Shown piece after piece: positions 1 through 11,244 of a stretch of DNA of 64,000 nucleotides. Under the pieces are notes generated by a model. It was not told the DNA's origin, did not search any database, and was given only the letters and a program-made list of their open reading frames with translations. The stretch is taken from the NCBI GenBank assembly GCA_964036045.1, contig OZ038387.1, positions 17,507,420 through 17,571,419 of the forward strand, given 5' to 3'. Positions within the stretch are counted from its first letter, which is position 1. Each line of letters starts with the position of its first letter. Position numbers and translations under genes: made by a program. The stretch comes from Eutreptiella sp. 'Long Island Sound 2002' (taxonomy: Eukaryota > Euglenozoa > Euglenophyceae > Eutreptiales > Eutreptiaceae).

Positions 1-2560
1 CGGGGGGACAAGGCTGTTGGGCGCAGGAAGTGTGGCAAAGACATCACGATGATTGCAACGGAAATGTGCGAAAATGTGTGGCTCCCCGGTCCTGTTGTGC
101 TCTTGTGGATCCCCCCCCCACCCCGGGGGGCCCGCCAGGCCTGGGCCCTTGACGCTGACTTCCCCCCGCCCCCTCCCCCCCCCTCCCAAAGTGGCATGCG
201 GGAAAGAAATGTTTTTTGCTACGGGAGGGAGTAAAAACGGTTTTTCACGTCGCGCATGACCTCCGCGCAATTCCCCGTGTGCCCCAGTGGACGCCCCCCC
301 CAACACACACCCTCTCCCCTATGCCCTTGTGGATTGCCCTCCCCACCCCTTCCCCTCTGTTTTTGTTGTCTGCCCCCCCTCCATTCCAATAATGCTGGGG
401 TGACCTGCCCTCCCCTTCCTTTTTGCTCTGGGGGTTATCCACAACGGCATAACAGGAAGGGTGCTTGCAACCCATTCCTGCATCCCTCTTCTGCCACCGT
501 GGGAACGGGCGGGCCCAGAGTATCCATGTGGTATGGCGCTGTGTACGCCGCTCCCCACACAAACCATTATGCACGAAGGTCTGGGAGGTGCTGTCGGCAA
601 AGCAAACAGTGAACGGGCTTTGCAGGGATACATGTCTTCCCAAGGCTGGACCATTTTGGGACCACAGCGCAAAGTGGTTGGAGCTGTTGGATCCCCATCC
701 ACCCACGTTGTTGGGCCCTACGGATCAGAGGGTTAGGGTCCGGTGTAATCTTTAAGAAATTGGATTTGTGGGGGTCATGGTGATGGACGCTCTTTTGTTG
801 AGAGGCGGAGGTTCGAGATGGCGGTTGGGGGGAGGTTGGGTTGGGATGGGGGTTGCCACCATTTCTGGCCCCAGGGTTCCGCAGTTGCGGGCCGAACTGC
901 TCGACTGGCGCCGACTGACCCGAATGTCCGGACTACTGACAGCCCCGAGGCCTCGCCCAGCGCGAGCAAGTGGGAGATACTGCCATGTGCATGTGTTATG
1001 TGTGTGTTTAGGACGTCGGGCCGGTGTGGGCCAATGCTGTGGTGCTGCACAGGGCACGCCGAGTCTCACACACTGGCCGCGCATGGTCGAGACTGCTCTC
1101 GTCCGGCGCCACACACGGGCGGTGGTGGGACGTGGGGTGTCATGGGTTCCGGGGGCTCGTTGCTGTGCCCCCTGCCACGGAACTTGGCATGTCTTGATGC
1201 TTTTCTCGGGGGGCTCCATTGGTCCTCCCTGTCTGGCCCTGGCGCGGGAGAGGCCGGTGCCCGGGGGGGCGGCTGGGCCCAGTCCTTGTATGCAACACCC
1301 CCCCTCCCCCGAGTTTTGAAAGATAGTGGTGCGGGGGCCATGTAGCCAACGGCGCCAATTTTTTTGTCCCATGCTTAGTTGAGAGGGGTACTATGCCTAT
1401 AGTTCTTAAGACCCTTAATACTTTCTTCCTGGCAAAGACAAGATATCACTATTATCGCATACATACCTCTATACCCCCATGCCCCCAGACACCCCCTTGA
1501 GGTATGCATGTGATAGTAGTGGGTTGCGCGCACCCCCCCCCCCCGGCCAAGCTGCCAATACCCCCCCAACCCTCCCGCCAACCCCCCCCCCCCAACTGCC
1601 CCCCCCCCCCCAATCTACATCACTATCATCGCTGGTTCGTGTTGCGATATGGCACTGGCATCCACCGCTACCTGGCCGGGTACACCAACAGTGATCCTGC
1701 GCCATTGCCGGCGTGTGTTTGGAAATGGTGGTGCGCGTGGTGATACTACTTGCAGAGTTGTGGCCAGATGGTACACTCACACTACGCAGACCTGAGACTC
1801 CGGATGTTGGCCAGATGAAGGTGACCTACTAAGTTGCTTTGCCTGCTGCTTCTGTGCATGTTGAGTAGTCCTATAGACAGAAGATACGAGGGAGTACCCC
1901 CCCCTACGCACGCCACGCACCACATGCAGCCTCTTCGCTCGTCGCGTGCACACAACGCGACACAGACATACAGAGGGGCACTGGGCATCCGTCAAGGGGC
2001 GAGGCACTCCGCAACAATGCAACCGCGCACGGAGTTTAGATCTCCAGAGCATGTACATTAAGCGGAGCGACGCCCGTCACCTCAGCCACCCAGCCGCCGA
2101 AAACCACGGGTTTTCCCCGCAGGAAAACCCGTGCCCGTTTTCACCCCCCACGACCAACCTGTGGTACACAGTGGGGAGGGTGGTTCCGAGCCAAGCTCTA
2201 GCCCATACCATAGCACGTGCGACTCCTACTGACCCACCACTACCCCCCCCCCCCCCCCGCAAGTTTTGACAAATAGCTGGGGGGGTGTCGCATCAAGACT
2301 AGTTGTAGTCGCCCTCCCGGGGGCCAGTGATCATCGGTGGCTGCTTCGTGCCCCGGAAGCCTCCCGGTAGGGGCATCCTCTGTGGAGGGTCTCAACGCCC
2401 AGGTTGGCATGGTGACACTGACTGGTGCATCACGTCAATTTGAAGGGATGGTCTGATCAATTGCCCCTCAATGAGGGAGGGTTGGGGGGGCAACCCAGAG
2501 GGGCATACTAGGAGGGTTAAAAACAAACAAGCTAGATGTCCTAAAGTCATTCATAGTGTC
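1..2560. other. GC-rich low-complexity DNA, no supported gene
   Basis: The stretch is full of C or G homopolymer runs (about 113-190, 1531-1615, 2238-2258). These runs hold reading frames open on both strands and make proline- or glycine-rich nonsense ORFs. I see no recognisable domain, no convincing splice-site pair with coding-like sequence, and no RNA gene. One segment (1255-1372) is a dispersed repeat listed separately. Confidence 0.6.
1255..1372 (-). repeat. dispersed repeat, copy 1 (partner at 61.4 kb)
   Basis: Read on the minus strand, this segment runs GGCGCCGTTGGC, then CACCACTATCTTTCAAAAC, a G-rich run, GCATACA and GG-AC-GGGCC. The same blocks occur in the same order on the plus strand at 61376-61500. 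A short related piece (G-rich run next to CAAAACTTGC) lies at 2235-2285. The copies are imperfect, so this is an old dispersed repeat of unknown class. Confidence 0.5.
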
Positions 2561-3263
2561 CAAAGATTGGGACAATTAGTCGCCAAGTTTTCAGGATTGG
2601 TACATGTTTGACCTCACCAATTTTAAGGATACGTGGGTGTTTGCCCCTCAGCCACCATTGCTGTCTCCGCGTATGTTTTGTTTCGTGTACCCTGAAGTAA
2701 ATTTCGCCGCAGCTTTGTCCATTTTTAGTCATGCAACGCTTCCTTGCTCCTCGTTCTAATGTGTCCAATGCGATCCAAGCAGAATTAAAATGCATTACAG
2801 CTGCAGTTGTGGCCGACCAGCAGAAGCGGAAGAAGTCTGATGTGTGTGCCAAAAAAAACCAGACCATATTGGGACCGGGGATGAGGAGCGCCGTGCTTGT
2901 CGACCTCTATGTGGAAAAGGACATGAAGGGTGCGAGCTCAAATATAGTCACCCCCCACAAGTACTATCTGCAATTGGGGCCAAGCATTTGCTGACAATCA
3001 TAACATACAGCGTGTAGGACGACCTGCCCTAACGAAGCCTGATGAGCAGGCAGAGGTCAGCAAATACTTCACAGCAAAGCGGAGTTTCTGAATTGGGACA
3101 CAACTAATACCCTACTTTTTCAGGATTGGGACACATTGAATAGCGGTATATTTGGCTGAGTCGCCAGGCAGGTGGGTTGGGACATGGATGTTTGCTGCGA
3201 AGGAGAGAGGACCAGAAGCCCCACACCCTCGGGGTTTTCGGAGTTGGGGCACAGATGAGGCAC

Positions 3264-3641
3264 CTGAAGGAGGCCAGCATCTGCCGTGACCACCATGAGC
3301 ACCAAACCCGCAAATATTGCGAACAGCATCCAACTGAATTGGGTCCTGCATGTTGAGCATGCCGCAAAACCTGCGATTGCAAAACCAGGGGCACTACGTG
3401 GGTACCACTAACGGCTGCCCACACAAATCGGTCGGACTGCATTGTCAGGATGACAACATGTAAACCCGTGCTTTGATCCTTCACATAGGCTACAAACGTG
3501 TTTCACATTTTGCCATGTTTCCATCGCCATACTCATATGTGCCCACAAAAGTGCGAGGACGTGGATGGCCACAAAGATGAAGCTCAAAGCAAGCATAACC
3601 CCAAAATTAAGCAATGCAAGGCACATGCATCGGAGGCCGTG
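3264..3641 (-). CDS. multi-spanning membrane protein, partial spliced gene
   Basis: Two minus-strand exons fit together. Exon 3641-3494 follows an acceptor ending TTCAG and encodes a peptide containing LLNFGVMLALSFIFVAIHVL, a clear transmembrane segment, ending WQNVKHV. It breaks in phase 1 before a GT donor (3493-3492). A 123-bp intron ends ATCGCAG, and exon 3370-3264 restores the frame, encoding a Cys-rich start and a second membrane segment containing MLFAIFAGLVLMVVTADAG. That exon ends in phase 0 at a CAG|GTG donor. Both splice phases agree, which is the main support. Two adjacent hydrophobic segments suggest a small tetraspan or MARVEL-type membrane protein, but no diagnostic motif is visible. 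First and last exons were not found. A hydrophobic minus-strand frame at 2.72-2.84 kb is a candidate later exon but does not fit the phase directly. Confidence 0.45.
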
Positions 3642-4613
3642 CTGAAGTCCCACGTGGGATGGGTGATGGTAATGTGGGTTGGATGACCGCTTTGCACATG
3701 GATATCTGGAGATCCCTCCTTCCTTTAGAGGTTCCACACAATGCTTGAACTGCTTGTCTCTTCGCTGGTGGAATTGGCTGCCGCATTGATCGCATGTTCA
3801 GAGGGCGGATGCACAGGTCAGCATTTTGCATTTGCTTTCCAGTCAGCTACCTTCGCCCGCTTTTGCCTCTCGTGCCTCCCCGCAGCCCCCCAAACCCCCT
3901 ATTGACCGTCCATGCGATTCATATTAACTGCATTTCTGTGTTTTTTTTTCGCACACATGAAGTTTGTCTCAATTTTGCCTTTGGTTTTGCCTCAAGTTTG
4001 CCGCATGTCTGCCTCAAGTTTGCGTACACCTGTTATCAAGATTCCCTGGTGCCTTTTTTGCGAGGACAGCTTTATGTGCTGTGCGCAGAATGTGGCTGGA
4101 TCATCTCCGGTGCTGTGAGTGCAGGATTGGGCCCCTTCTGAACTTCAGACATTGGATAGATACCCATCCTACGGTTGTATGCACGTACAAAGTGCGGTTG
4201 TTGGCAAGTTACATGGGCACTCATTTCTGTTATTCGGGTCGGTGCGTGGGCGGTGGACTTAGGCAGCCACCTTTCAAGGGTTTTCGGCAGTACAACGCAT
4301 TTCCAGGCCCTTTACAACACCAATTGAAACCACCCGAATCAATGTGGTTTTGTATGTTTCTCACCCGAGTACACTTCATGTCGCCGCGTTACTCCCCTCC
4401 ATCATGGAAACCCTGGCTCTTTTCACGCATGGGCAATGGGGTTGTTTCCTGGTGGACAAAAGAATTGGTCTCAAAGGCGGACTCGGAGCGTGTAACCCCC
4501 CGCGTCGGCATCTTGCACCATTGGGCACGGCCCACCGCTCTTCTCGCTGCCACCCCCCTGTCCACATCCGCCTGCCCTGCGGTGACAACAGCCCCCCTTG
4601 TCTGGTGCTGCAG

Positions 4614-7600
4614 GCTGGGAGGTGTGGGCCATCATCGCCGGGGCGCTGTCCGCGTTTGTGCTGCTGATGTTCTACATTGTGTCCTGGGCAAAAGTGGCAA
4701 GCGCTGCCAAAATGACGAGTTTTTTGTACGTCTTTTTGTTCCTCTGGTGGATGGCGGCCGCCGTTACGCTCACCTTTTGGCACCCGTTCAAAGCCGTTGG
4801 AAATGGTGTCCTTCTTCTGCTGTGCCTGCGTGTGGACCAACCCCCGACCTCACCAAGATTGAGCCTTGCCGGTTCTGTGATAGGGATAGCACTGCACTGG
4901 AGCAGCCCCTCGAAGGTTTCCATCGGGCCACTTGTGCAACTCGAAGGGGGCGCGGGTGCAGTAAGTGGCCGAAACCTCAGCCCAACCCGAGAAATTTTGC
5001 CAGTCATCCCCAAGCCCTCACGGCGAAGCGGAAGAAGCCGGATTCTCTACCTCAGGGGCACATTGTATGTTCAGTAGCCAGAGTTGTTTGGGTGTCGGAT
5101 ACTGAAGACCGACCATAAGAGATTGTATGCCTCAACCATAAGCCCAGCTGCCCCCAGTTGCCCTGATAGCGGCGCCGCGTGTGTGCCGCATCAAGTCCTC
5201 CCTCCAAACCATTGCCGTCCCCCTGACTGTCGCTCAGAGGTACAGCGAGATCGTACCCCAAAGGACAGGAAATAATCGCAGTGCCCACCAAACAACTTCC
5301 CCGCAAGTGTGAGGCTGAGATTCGCAGTTTCCATGCGGTGACTAGGGGACAACACCGGCGACTCCATCGCCTGAGTCGCACACATGTGCTGCGTGTCTTT
5401 TGTTTTTGATGCGCAGCAGCGGGTGTATCTTGTATTCTGGGCCCTTCTGTGGTTGTCCGACGAAGATGTACAGGGGTGGGGGGTGTTTGGAGCAGGGTCC
5501 ACTAGGTGTCGGGAAATTTGGTTTCTCAAATTGGCGGCCAAAGTCAGCTGCGCCAAACCTGCAAAGGTTCCAGGCCAGGGAGGCCCCTACTCTCTAGCGG
5601 CAGGACTGGTGCAGTCTTCGGCAGCCGTCCCGTTTGTCACGTCTGTTTCTTTTGCTTGTGAGTGAGTGAGATGTTCTTCAAGCACTGGGACACCAATAAT
5701 CCATCAAATAAAACCGAGGGTAAGTTTTGGTACTTCAAGCCACACTCGGTGACCCTGACCCTCATCCAGACTTGGGAATAGGGACCGAGTTGGGTTGTCG
5801 CCTTGCGCCGGCATTTTGGTTCAAGGCGCCGCCAATTGGTTTGGTCAAAACGTTTGTTTTACCCCGACATATATCCCTCAAAATGAGCAGCACGATGTGG
5901 CTATCACTGTGAGGGATGTATGTGAACGAAGGGTCTGGTCCCCAAAAGGGGCTCAAACGGGCCCACAAATATTTTCGTCTCTCCCCTGGGTCCTGGCCTC
6001 CAATACGGTGTTGCACTGCTCCCGCAATAGTTCGTTGGGGCAAGTGGGGCTGCTTCATCCTTGTTGCATGCTTTGCAGGATATTTTGCGACATGGATCTC
6101 CTTCTTCCTGGCATTCCGGCTTTTCTCAACGACACGGATCGCTGGCTCAAGTGACATCATTGTTGCAGCAACAGTCTGAGGTGTGGGGATGGTCCAACAT
6201 AAAACACACTCCATTTCCATAGAATAAGCCAATGCGGAGCCACCGCAAAGGAACCGCAAAAGAACTTCAGAATCCCCTTTGGGTTTTACAGTTGCAAGGC
6301 AAGAAGGTGATATCCAGTCCAAAGAAGAGAAAGCTGCTTCGTGGTTTGGAAAACTGGTAGCTTTGCAGAGATCGAAGATGTGGAGACCGAGGTTCTGTGT
6401 CCATCTTGGACCCAGTCTCTTCATGAGGATCCGCAGGGGGCGGTTCGGGCGGTGGCTCAGGGGTACGTGACTCCGGGGCCGGCTGTGTCGGTGACTCCGG
6501 GGCGGATGTGTACATGTGGTGTGGAGTCGTTGGGCCTTCGGTTATCACTGCTCCCAGAAAGACTCTGGCTGGAGGCGACAGTTGGCATATCATATTGATC
6601 GCTGGGCTAACCAGGGCGCCCACATGCTTTATTTCATGCAAAAGGGGGGCGGGGGGCCTTGGTACTGTCCCAGGCGTCTCAGAGCCCAGATGTTCTCTAC
6701 ATCAAAACCAATCTGGAGTTCATAGAACAAAAGCGGAGTCATCGACGGCAACACCTAATCATATGAAATCTGACACTAATCCTGCCCTTGTCCTTCACTG
6801 ACGCCAGTCCTCTTCGTTTATGCCATCCAGTCACATTTAGAACTGGAGCATTGCACCTGCTGCATAGCAGTTTGTGACTGGATCTGAACCTTGTAAAGCG
6901 GTTTGCTGCCCCAGTATTGCAGCAAAATCAGGCTTGTATTTTCATGGTGTATGCATGCATTACAGGTGCTACAGCAAGGTTGCAAGTTGTTGTAATTGTG
7001 CCTCCGGAAGTATGAAAATGTCCAGCCTTGCTTGGGCAATTTCCTACATCCTTCGATTCACTGACAGTCATTCATGTATTCATTCATTCTGTGATGGCCT
7101 ACACTTGCGGCTGGGCAAATACGCATGAGTTCAAACCAAAAGGAATGAAAGTGTAACCGTAACAAGGGAGGTAGGAATGGAAATAAGGCCTGAGTTCTGT
7201 GCTTCTGTCGTACTCCCAGTGAGTGTCCACTGCAGCTCTGAGCTGAAAAAGGCCAGTTCTTTCGCGATGCTGATATTCGTCCATTCATTCGATTGATTCG
7301 GGTTGAGTAAATGCTCAGCTGTCCATTCATGATTGATCCATTTGGTGAGACAATCTTATGTTATTTGGACTTGGTGTTGTTTGAATGAACCCCACGGAAA
7401 TGAAGTGTGCAAGATTGCAATTTTGTTGGATCTTTATTGCATGTTTGTAAGAAATGGGTTGGTTTGCAATCAGAGGTCCATTCCAGAGTGTTTTGAGGGA
7501 TACACTGCTCATTGTGGGGGGAGAACAATTGCAGGTTGAGTGCGTACCCCCCCCCCCCCCCTTGTCCTTCCCCACCCCTTGTCCTTCCCCAGGGGGGGGG

Positions 7601-7776
7601 GGCGTCACTTGCTCAACCCGAAATTTTTCGTTGCAGCTCACTGTGTTGTTCTGGCAAAATCACCACCCAAGAGTGTTGTCCAAAGCATTCCAGTGGAAAG
7701 TGGTGATCATGTGCAAGAGTTCAAGGTCAAGTGGAGCAGGACCAAGAAAATTTACACCGAGCTGGTCAAGGACTAG
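4614..7776 (+). CDS. MARVEL-like multi-spanning membrane protein, 3' exons
   Basis: Three exons join in phase with GT-AG introns: 4614-4805, 6079-6150 and 7637-7776, ending in TAG. Acceptors read GCTGCAG, TTTGCAG and GTTGCAG. Exon one encodes two membrane helices (VWAIIAGALSAFVLLMFYIV and SFLYVFLFLWWMAAAVTLTF). The first junction completes GNGYFATWISFF, a third helix. The terminal exon gives a hydrophilic basic tail ending KKIYTELVKD. Helix-loop-helix followed by a short-loop last helix and a cytosolic tail resembles MARVEL/tetraspan vesicle proteins, which organise membrane domains. That family assignment is inference from topology. The 5' exon or exons, including the expected first helix, lie upstream and are not identified; the incoming phase is 1. 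Introns are 1,273 and 1,486 bp. The last exon sits between arms of an inverted repeat (7545-7981). It is divergent to the membrane-protein gene at 3.3-3.6 kb. Confidence 0.5.
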
Positions 7777-7981
7777 GTCTCCGTATATTGGCAGCCCTTT
7801 GAACGAATATTAAGGTGAATTCTTTCTTTTTATGCTGCAATTTCTGTGCCTGCAAATGTGCGTGTATGGTGGTAGTGCGGTCCCCCAGGGGGGGGGGGGG
7901 GGGTCACTTGGTGACCGTCCCCCAGGGGGTGGTGCGGGACCGTCTTCCTTGGGGTGGGGAAGGACAAGGGGGGGGGGGGTA
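7545..7981. repeat. inverted repeat flanking the terminal exon
   Basis: The left arm (about 7545-7578) reads GTACCCC..., then TTGTCCTTCCCCACCCC. The right arm (about 7949-7981) is its reverse complement, GGGGTGGGGAAGGACAA followed by a G run and GTAC. The ~33-bp arms are about 370 bp apart and enclose exon 7637-7776. The left arm also has an internal second copy of TTGTCCTTCCCC. It could be a miniature inverted-repeat element that carried an exon, or two insertions that pair in the pre-mRNA. Confidence 0.6.
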
Positions 7982-8700
7982 CCAAAAAACGTCCTGTTTT
8001 ACCAAAAAAGAACCAGGGTTTTTTGATAAGGTTTGGGGTGGGGGGAGGGGGTGGCAAGGCTTGGGGGGGGGTCAGTACATTTGGGGCTTTTTCGGTAAGA
8101 ATTGGATTCTTGTGGTCTTTTTTTGAAAGGTTTCAGTGCATTGCATGTTTTTTTCTGGTCTATTTGCGGATGGGGGGGGGGGCTTCGGGAAGTCTGGGTT
8201 TTTTTAAGTGGCAATAGGGGGCACCTGACGTAGCGCATACACAGTGCGGCTATTTGGTGACATTTTTGGGAAATTTGTTGTGTTGTTGTTTGGATTTGTC
8301 TTCTCGCTCCCACTGACCACCTCCGTGGATGCACTTATTGGGGACCACGAAGGCCATGACAGGTCAAGGGTGATTTCAAAGATTTATATAGTGGGTGCCA
8401 ATTGTTTTGTGCACTTGACTTTTTGCACTGTAGCTCCCAGCTATCTAGGTGGGACCTGAGCGTAATGCAGTAGCCGATAACATACTCTTCGGACACAAAA
8501 TGGTTTTCAAAGGTGTTGGAACAAGAGCATTTACAGGAGCACCTGCGCATGTTACCAGCATCCAGGGTCAGTAGTTGGAGGGTTTGCCACATTTCATGCT
8601 CAATTGCAGTGGGAAGAAAAGAGTTTCCAAATGAGTTTTCAATCTGTCATTGGTTTTGAGAATCAGTTTTGTGACGGTTGAGGGGACAAGAGGGATGGTT
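7982..8700. other. G-rich noncoding stretch
   Basis: Downstream of the membrane-protein gene. It contains G runs (around 8037-8070 and 8172-8182) and otherwise unremarkable sequence. I see no gene, RNA or repeat boundary here. Confidence 0.5.
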
Positions 8701-8704
8701 CAAA

Positions 8705-8975
8705 ACTGATGAAAGAATTGTAATGGGATTGGCACAACAGAGTGCAGAATGTGCTTATTTCAGGATTGCACCTGAAATCTGATTGCAGGAGTACATCTGA
8801 ATTCGTGGTAGCGCCAGATCATAGGGTTAAGATGGAGTTGCGAAGCGTAAGTGCATAACGCAGGCCTATACCTATACGTAGTGTTTGCTTTGCACTTTAA
8901 CGCATGTGCTTTTTGCGTGAAACTTCATTTTTTTGTTCAAGCATGTAAAGCCATATTTTTTGCACTACAATAGTT
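8705..8975 (+). repeat. dispersed repeat, copy A (partner at 22.2 kb)
   Basis: This segment matches 22170-22420 in the same orientation, with shared blocks such as GCGAAGCGTAAGTGCAT, GCCTATACCTATAC, TAGTGTTTGCT, ATGTGCTTTTTGCGT and CATGTAAAGCCAT. The two copies lie on either side of the retrotransposon but well outside its target duplication, so they are unrelated to its insertion. The class is unknown. Confidence 0.65.
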
Positions 8976-10434
8976 CAGTGTCCGACTCCGTTTCTTTTGC
9001 CGAAATAAAGGTCATCAACAGCGTTGTGCTCCACTTGGGTGATTCAGCGGGGTTGCGGTACGGGTAGACCAGTCACCGACAACTTCATTCCAGTTCAGAA
9101 AATTGCATAGAACAAGGATTTGGATGTGAGCATACGGTACGATCAGAAAAGGTTTATGAAGAGCAGCGATGCTACGAGTGGTAGCACGCATGTGTTTCCT
9201 TTTGCTTTCTCTAGTGAGGATGAAGACACTGTGCAGCGGTCAAGGCATTTCGAGATCGAAGTCTATTGCTTCGTTTGGAGGAGCGCTAGGCACTATGTGA
9301 CGTTGGGTCTGCCGAAGACGCGCAGTATGTTCAACTGTTGAAAGGAGCTGTGCATGCCTCTTTTGTAGCTAACAGCCGCGAGCAGCGCTTTCGAAGCTTG
9401 GAACGACGAATGTAGCAGCTCTTTGGCCGCATGCAGTGTTTGGACAGCGGCGCCAGTGCAAAGGGCAAAGAGATTCGGTGCGAGGACGCTGCTAGCACCA
9501 ATGCGTGACGCCAACAAGCAGTGCGTGGCACTGCAGTGCACCGTAGCGTGCAAAAATCTGCTGCTGCGCAGGGCCGGCGGCTAAAGTTGTCAGCAAGGTG
9601 ACCAAGCTCAACAACTACACCAGAGCGCACAAACGCCCGCCACAAATGTTGTGTTTGCCAAGTGCGCCAACAACGTGCTGTGCTAGCGCTATTGGAGGCA
9701 TTGCAAGCTGGATGACAAGACCTAAGTGCTGTAGTGTTGTGCGGCAAACAAAATACTCGCCAACTGCGACAACAGTGTGCTATGTGAGCGTTGTTGGAGG
9801 CCTTGCAGCCTTAGTGCGATGACCTCAGCGCTACTGTGGTGGTTCCGTCCCGCCTATAGTGGTGCTGCAAGTCCCTTTTGAGGCTCAATGGGGCAACGTG
9901 GCGCCATTGCGCGCCTTGAGGACGATTTTATAAGCCTACTAATTCATTTGCGTCACGGCAAGGCTGGGGAGTGCAAATTTACTTTGGATTAAGCTTGAAT
10001 GCAAAATTGACTTTCGGTTCAATGTCATTTTGGGCCCTTCAGACGATGCCAAACGCCTTCATTTGTTGCGCCCATATATGATCTTGTTTCCTTTTTTGTT
10101 CATGCCGTGAGAACACAGGGTGACAATCTCTACGTTGCGTGGTGTTGGCTGAGCACCTGTGATGTCACTGTTTGGCAGCAGCCACGCCAGGTGATTACAG
10201 GGCACGGTGAGCACGGCAGAAACTTTCTCTCTTTTCGTGCTAAGCTTGTAGACCTTGGCTTGTTTCTTGTTGGATGAAGCGAAATAAGCAGAAGGGTGAG
10301 TGAGTAAAAGCATGCCCGTTTTTCTCCTCCGTTTTTCCCCACGAAAAATGTTGGGCACTATTTGAAAGCACCTGGCCTGTGGCGACTCAAAGCGTTATGT
10401 AGTGAAGTAGAATTTTATTGTTAAAGCCATAAGA
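8976..10434. other. intergenic DNA with a diverged ~110-bp tandem repeat
   Basis: No gene is supported. Two diverged tandem units lie at about 9640-9830. Each contains a CCAA(G/C)TGCG(C/A)CAACA block followed by TGGAGGC(A/C)TTGCA. The remainder up to the retrotransposon target duplication is unremarkable. Confidence 0.4.
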
Positions 10435-10439
10435 CCTCC
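10435..10439. repeat. target-site duplication CCTCC, left
   Basis: CCTCC immediately precedes the left LTR and is repeated exactly at 21809-21813 after the right LTR. A 5-bp duplication is usual for Ty3/gypsy integrases. Confidence 0.85.
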
Positions 10440-11236
10440 AGAAAAGTTTATAGTGTTTTCAGCACTGTGTTTTGCCTCTCTTGCTGCTTGCTGTTGGTGT
10501 AGGGTTTCCTGCTGCTTGTTTTTGGAGATGAAAAGCTTTGTTTTGATGAAATACAGTCACTCCAAGTCACTCCAGGATAGCCCAAGCCAATAGTATGCAA
10601 AGAGAAGAGGATTCAGGATCAAAGCATGAAGGGCTGCAGTGTAAACAGTGAAAGATGATTGGATATTCACAGAAACTGCAACTCAGGTCACAAATGAATG
10701 CATATTCACAAAGATAGCTGAAATGTTTTTGGAAAAGAGTTAGAAAACTGCCTCAGGATCACTCTCTCTCCATAGTGCCATCTTAGGAGATGTGCACTCT
10801 TTGTTTTGGGTCCCATATGTGCTGAGGTGGCATGGTATGTGGCGATGAGGTCACTGCCATGTCACATGGGATCTTCCTACTTAGCTAGGCTGGCCAGGAA
10901 TTGAACCCAGGACCTCTCAAAAAGAGGTGCCTAGCCCCCTAGGGTGTATACCACTAGGGCAGATAAGAATTCATGGAAAAACATAGATAAATCCATAGGC
11001 TCTACCTTAGGTATGTCAGTGCTCAGTCAACTCAGGAAAAGATGTTTAACTTCACATTGAAAGGGGATTAAGGGGTCCACTCCATATCCTGATTGGGTGT
11101 TTGGTTCCATAGGTCAAAATGTGTTATCACCACTTTTGGTTGGACCAATACTAAGATTAAAATGCATGGATGCTCAGTGCATCTCTAATACAACTAGAGT
11201 ATGTCTCAAAGCAATGGAAAAGCACTTTTTCTTACT
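10440..11236 (-). repeat. 3' LTR (left copy), 797 bp
   Basis: Matches 21012-21808 over its full length with about four substitutions seen by eye. In element sense it begins AGTAAGAAAAAG and ends CTATAAACTTTTCT, so the ends are AG...CT instead of the usual TG...CA. A tRNA-like segment lies inside (10886-10966). Confidence 0.95.
10886..10966 (-). other. tRNA-Lys(UUU)-like segment inside the LTR
   Basis: Read on the minus strand there is a D-arm-like block (CCTAGTGGTATACACC), a 5-bp anticodon stem ACCTC/GAGGT around the 7-nt loop TTTTTGA (anticodon UUU), and a T-arm CTGGGTTCAATTCCTGG containing a B-box-like GGTTCAATTCC. No matching 7-bp acceptor stem is visible, so it is a tRNA relic and not an intact gene. 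The other LTR has the same segment with one substitution. Confidence 0.5.
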
Positions 11237-11244
11237 CCCCCCTT
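11237..11244 (-). other. polypurine tract
   Basis: AAGGGGGG in element sense lies directly upstream of the 3' LTR, where plus-strand DNA synthesis is primed in LTR retrotransposons. Its position defines the LTR boundary. Confidence 0.8.

Noticed and set aside
245-1372. Overlapping Pro/Gly-rich frames near the left edge
   Set aside because: They are products of C and G homopolymer runs, open in several frames at once.
3964-5118. 384-codon plus-strand open frame
   Set aside because: It overlaps the better-supported exon 4614-4805 in a different frame and lacks membrane or other domain features. The exon model has matching splice phases.
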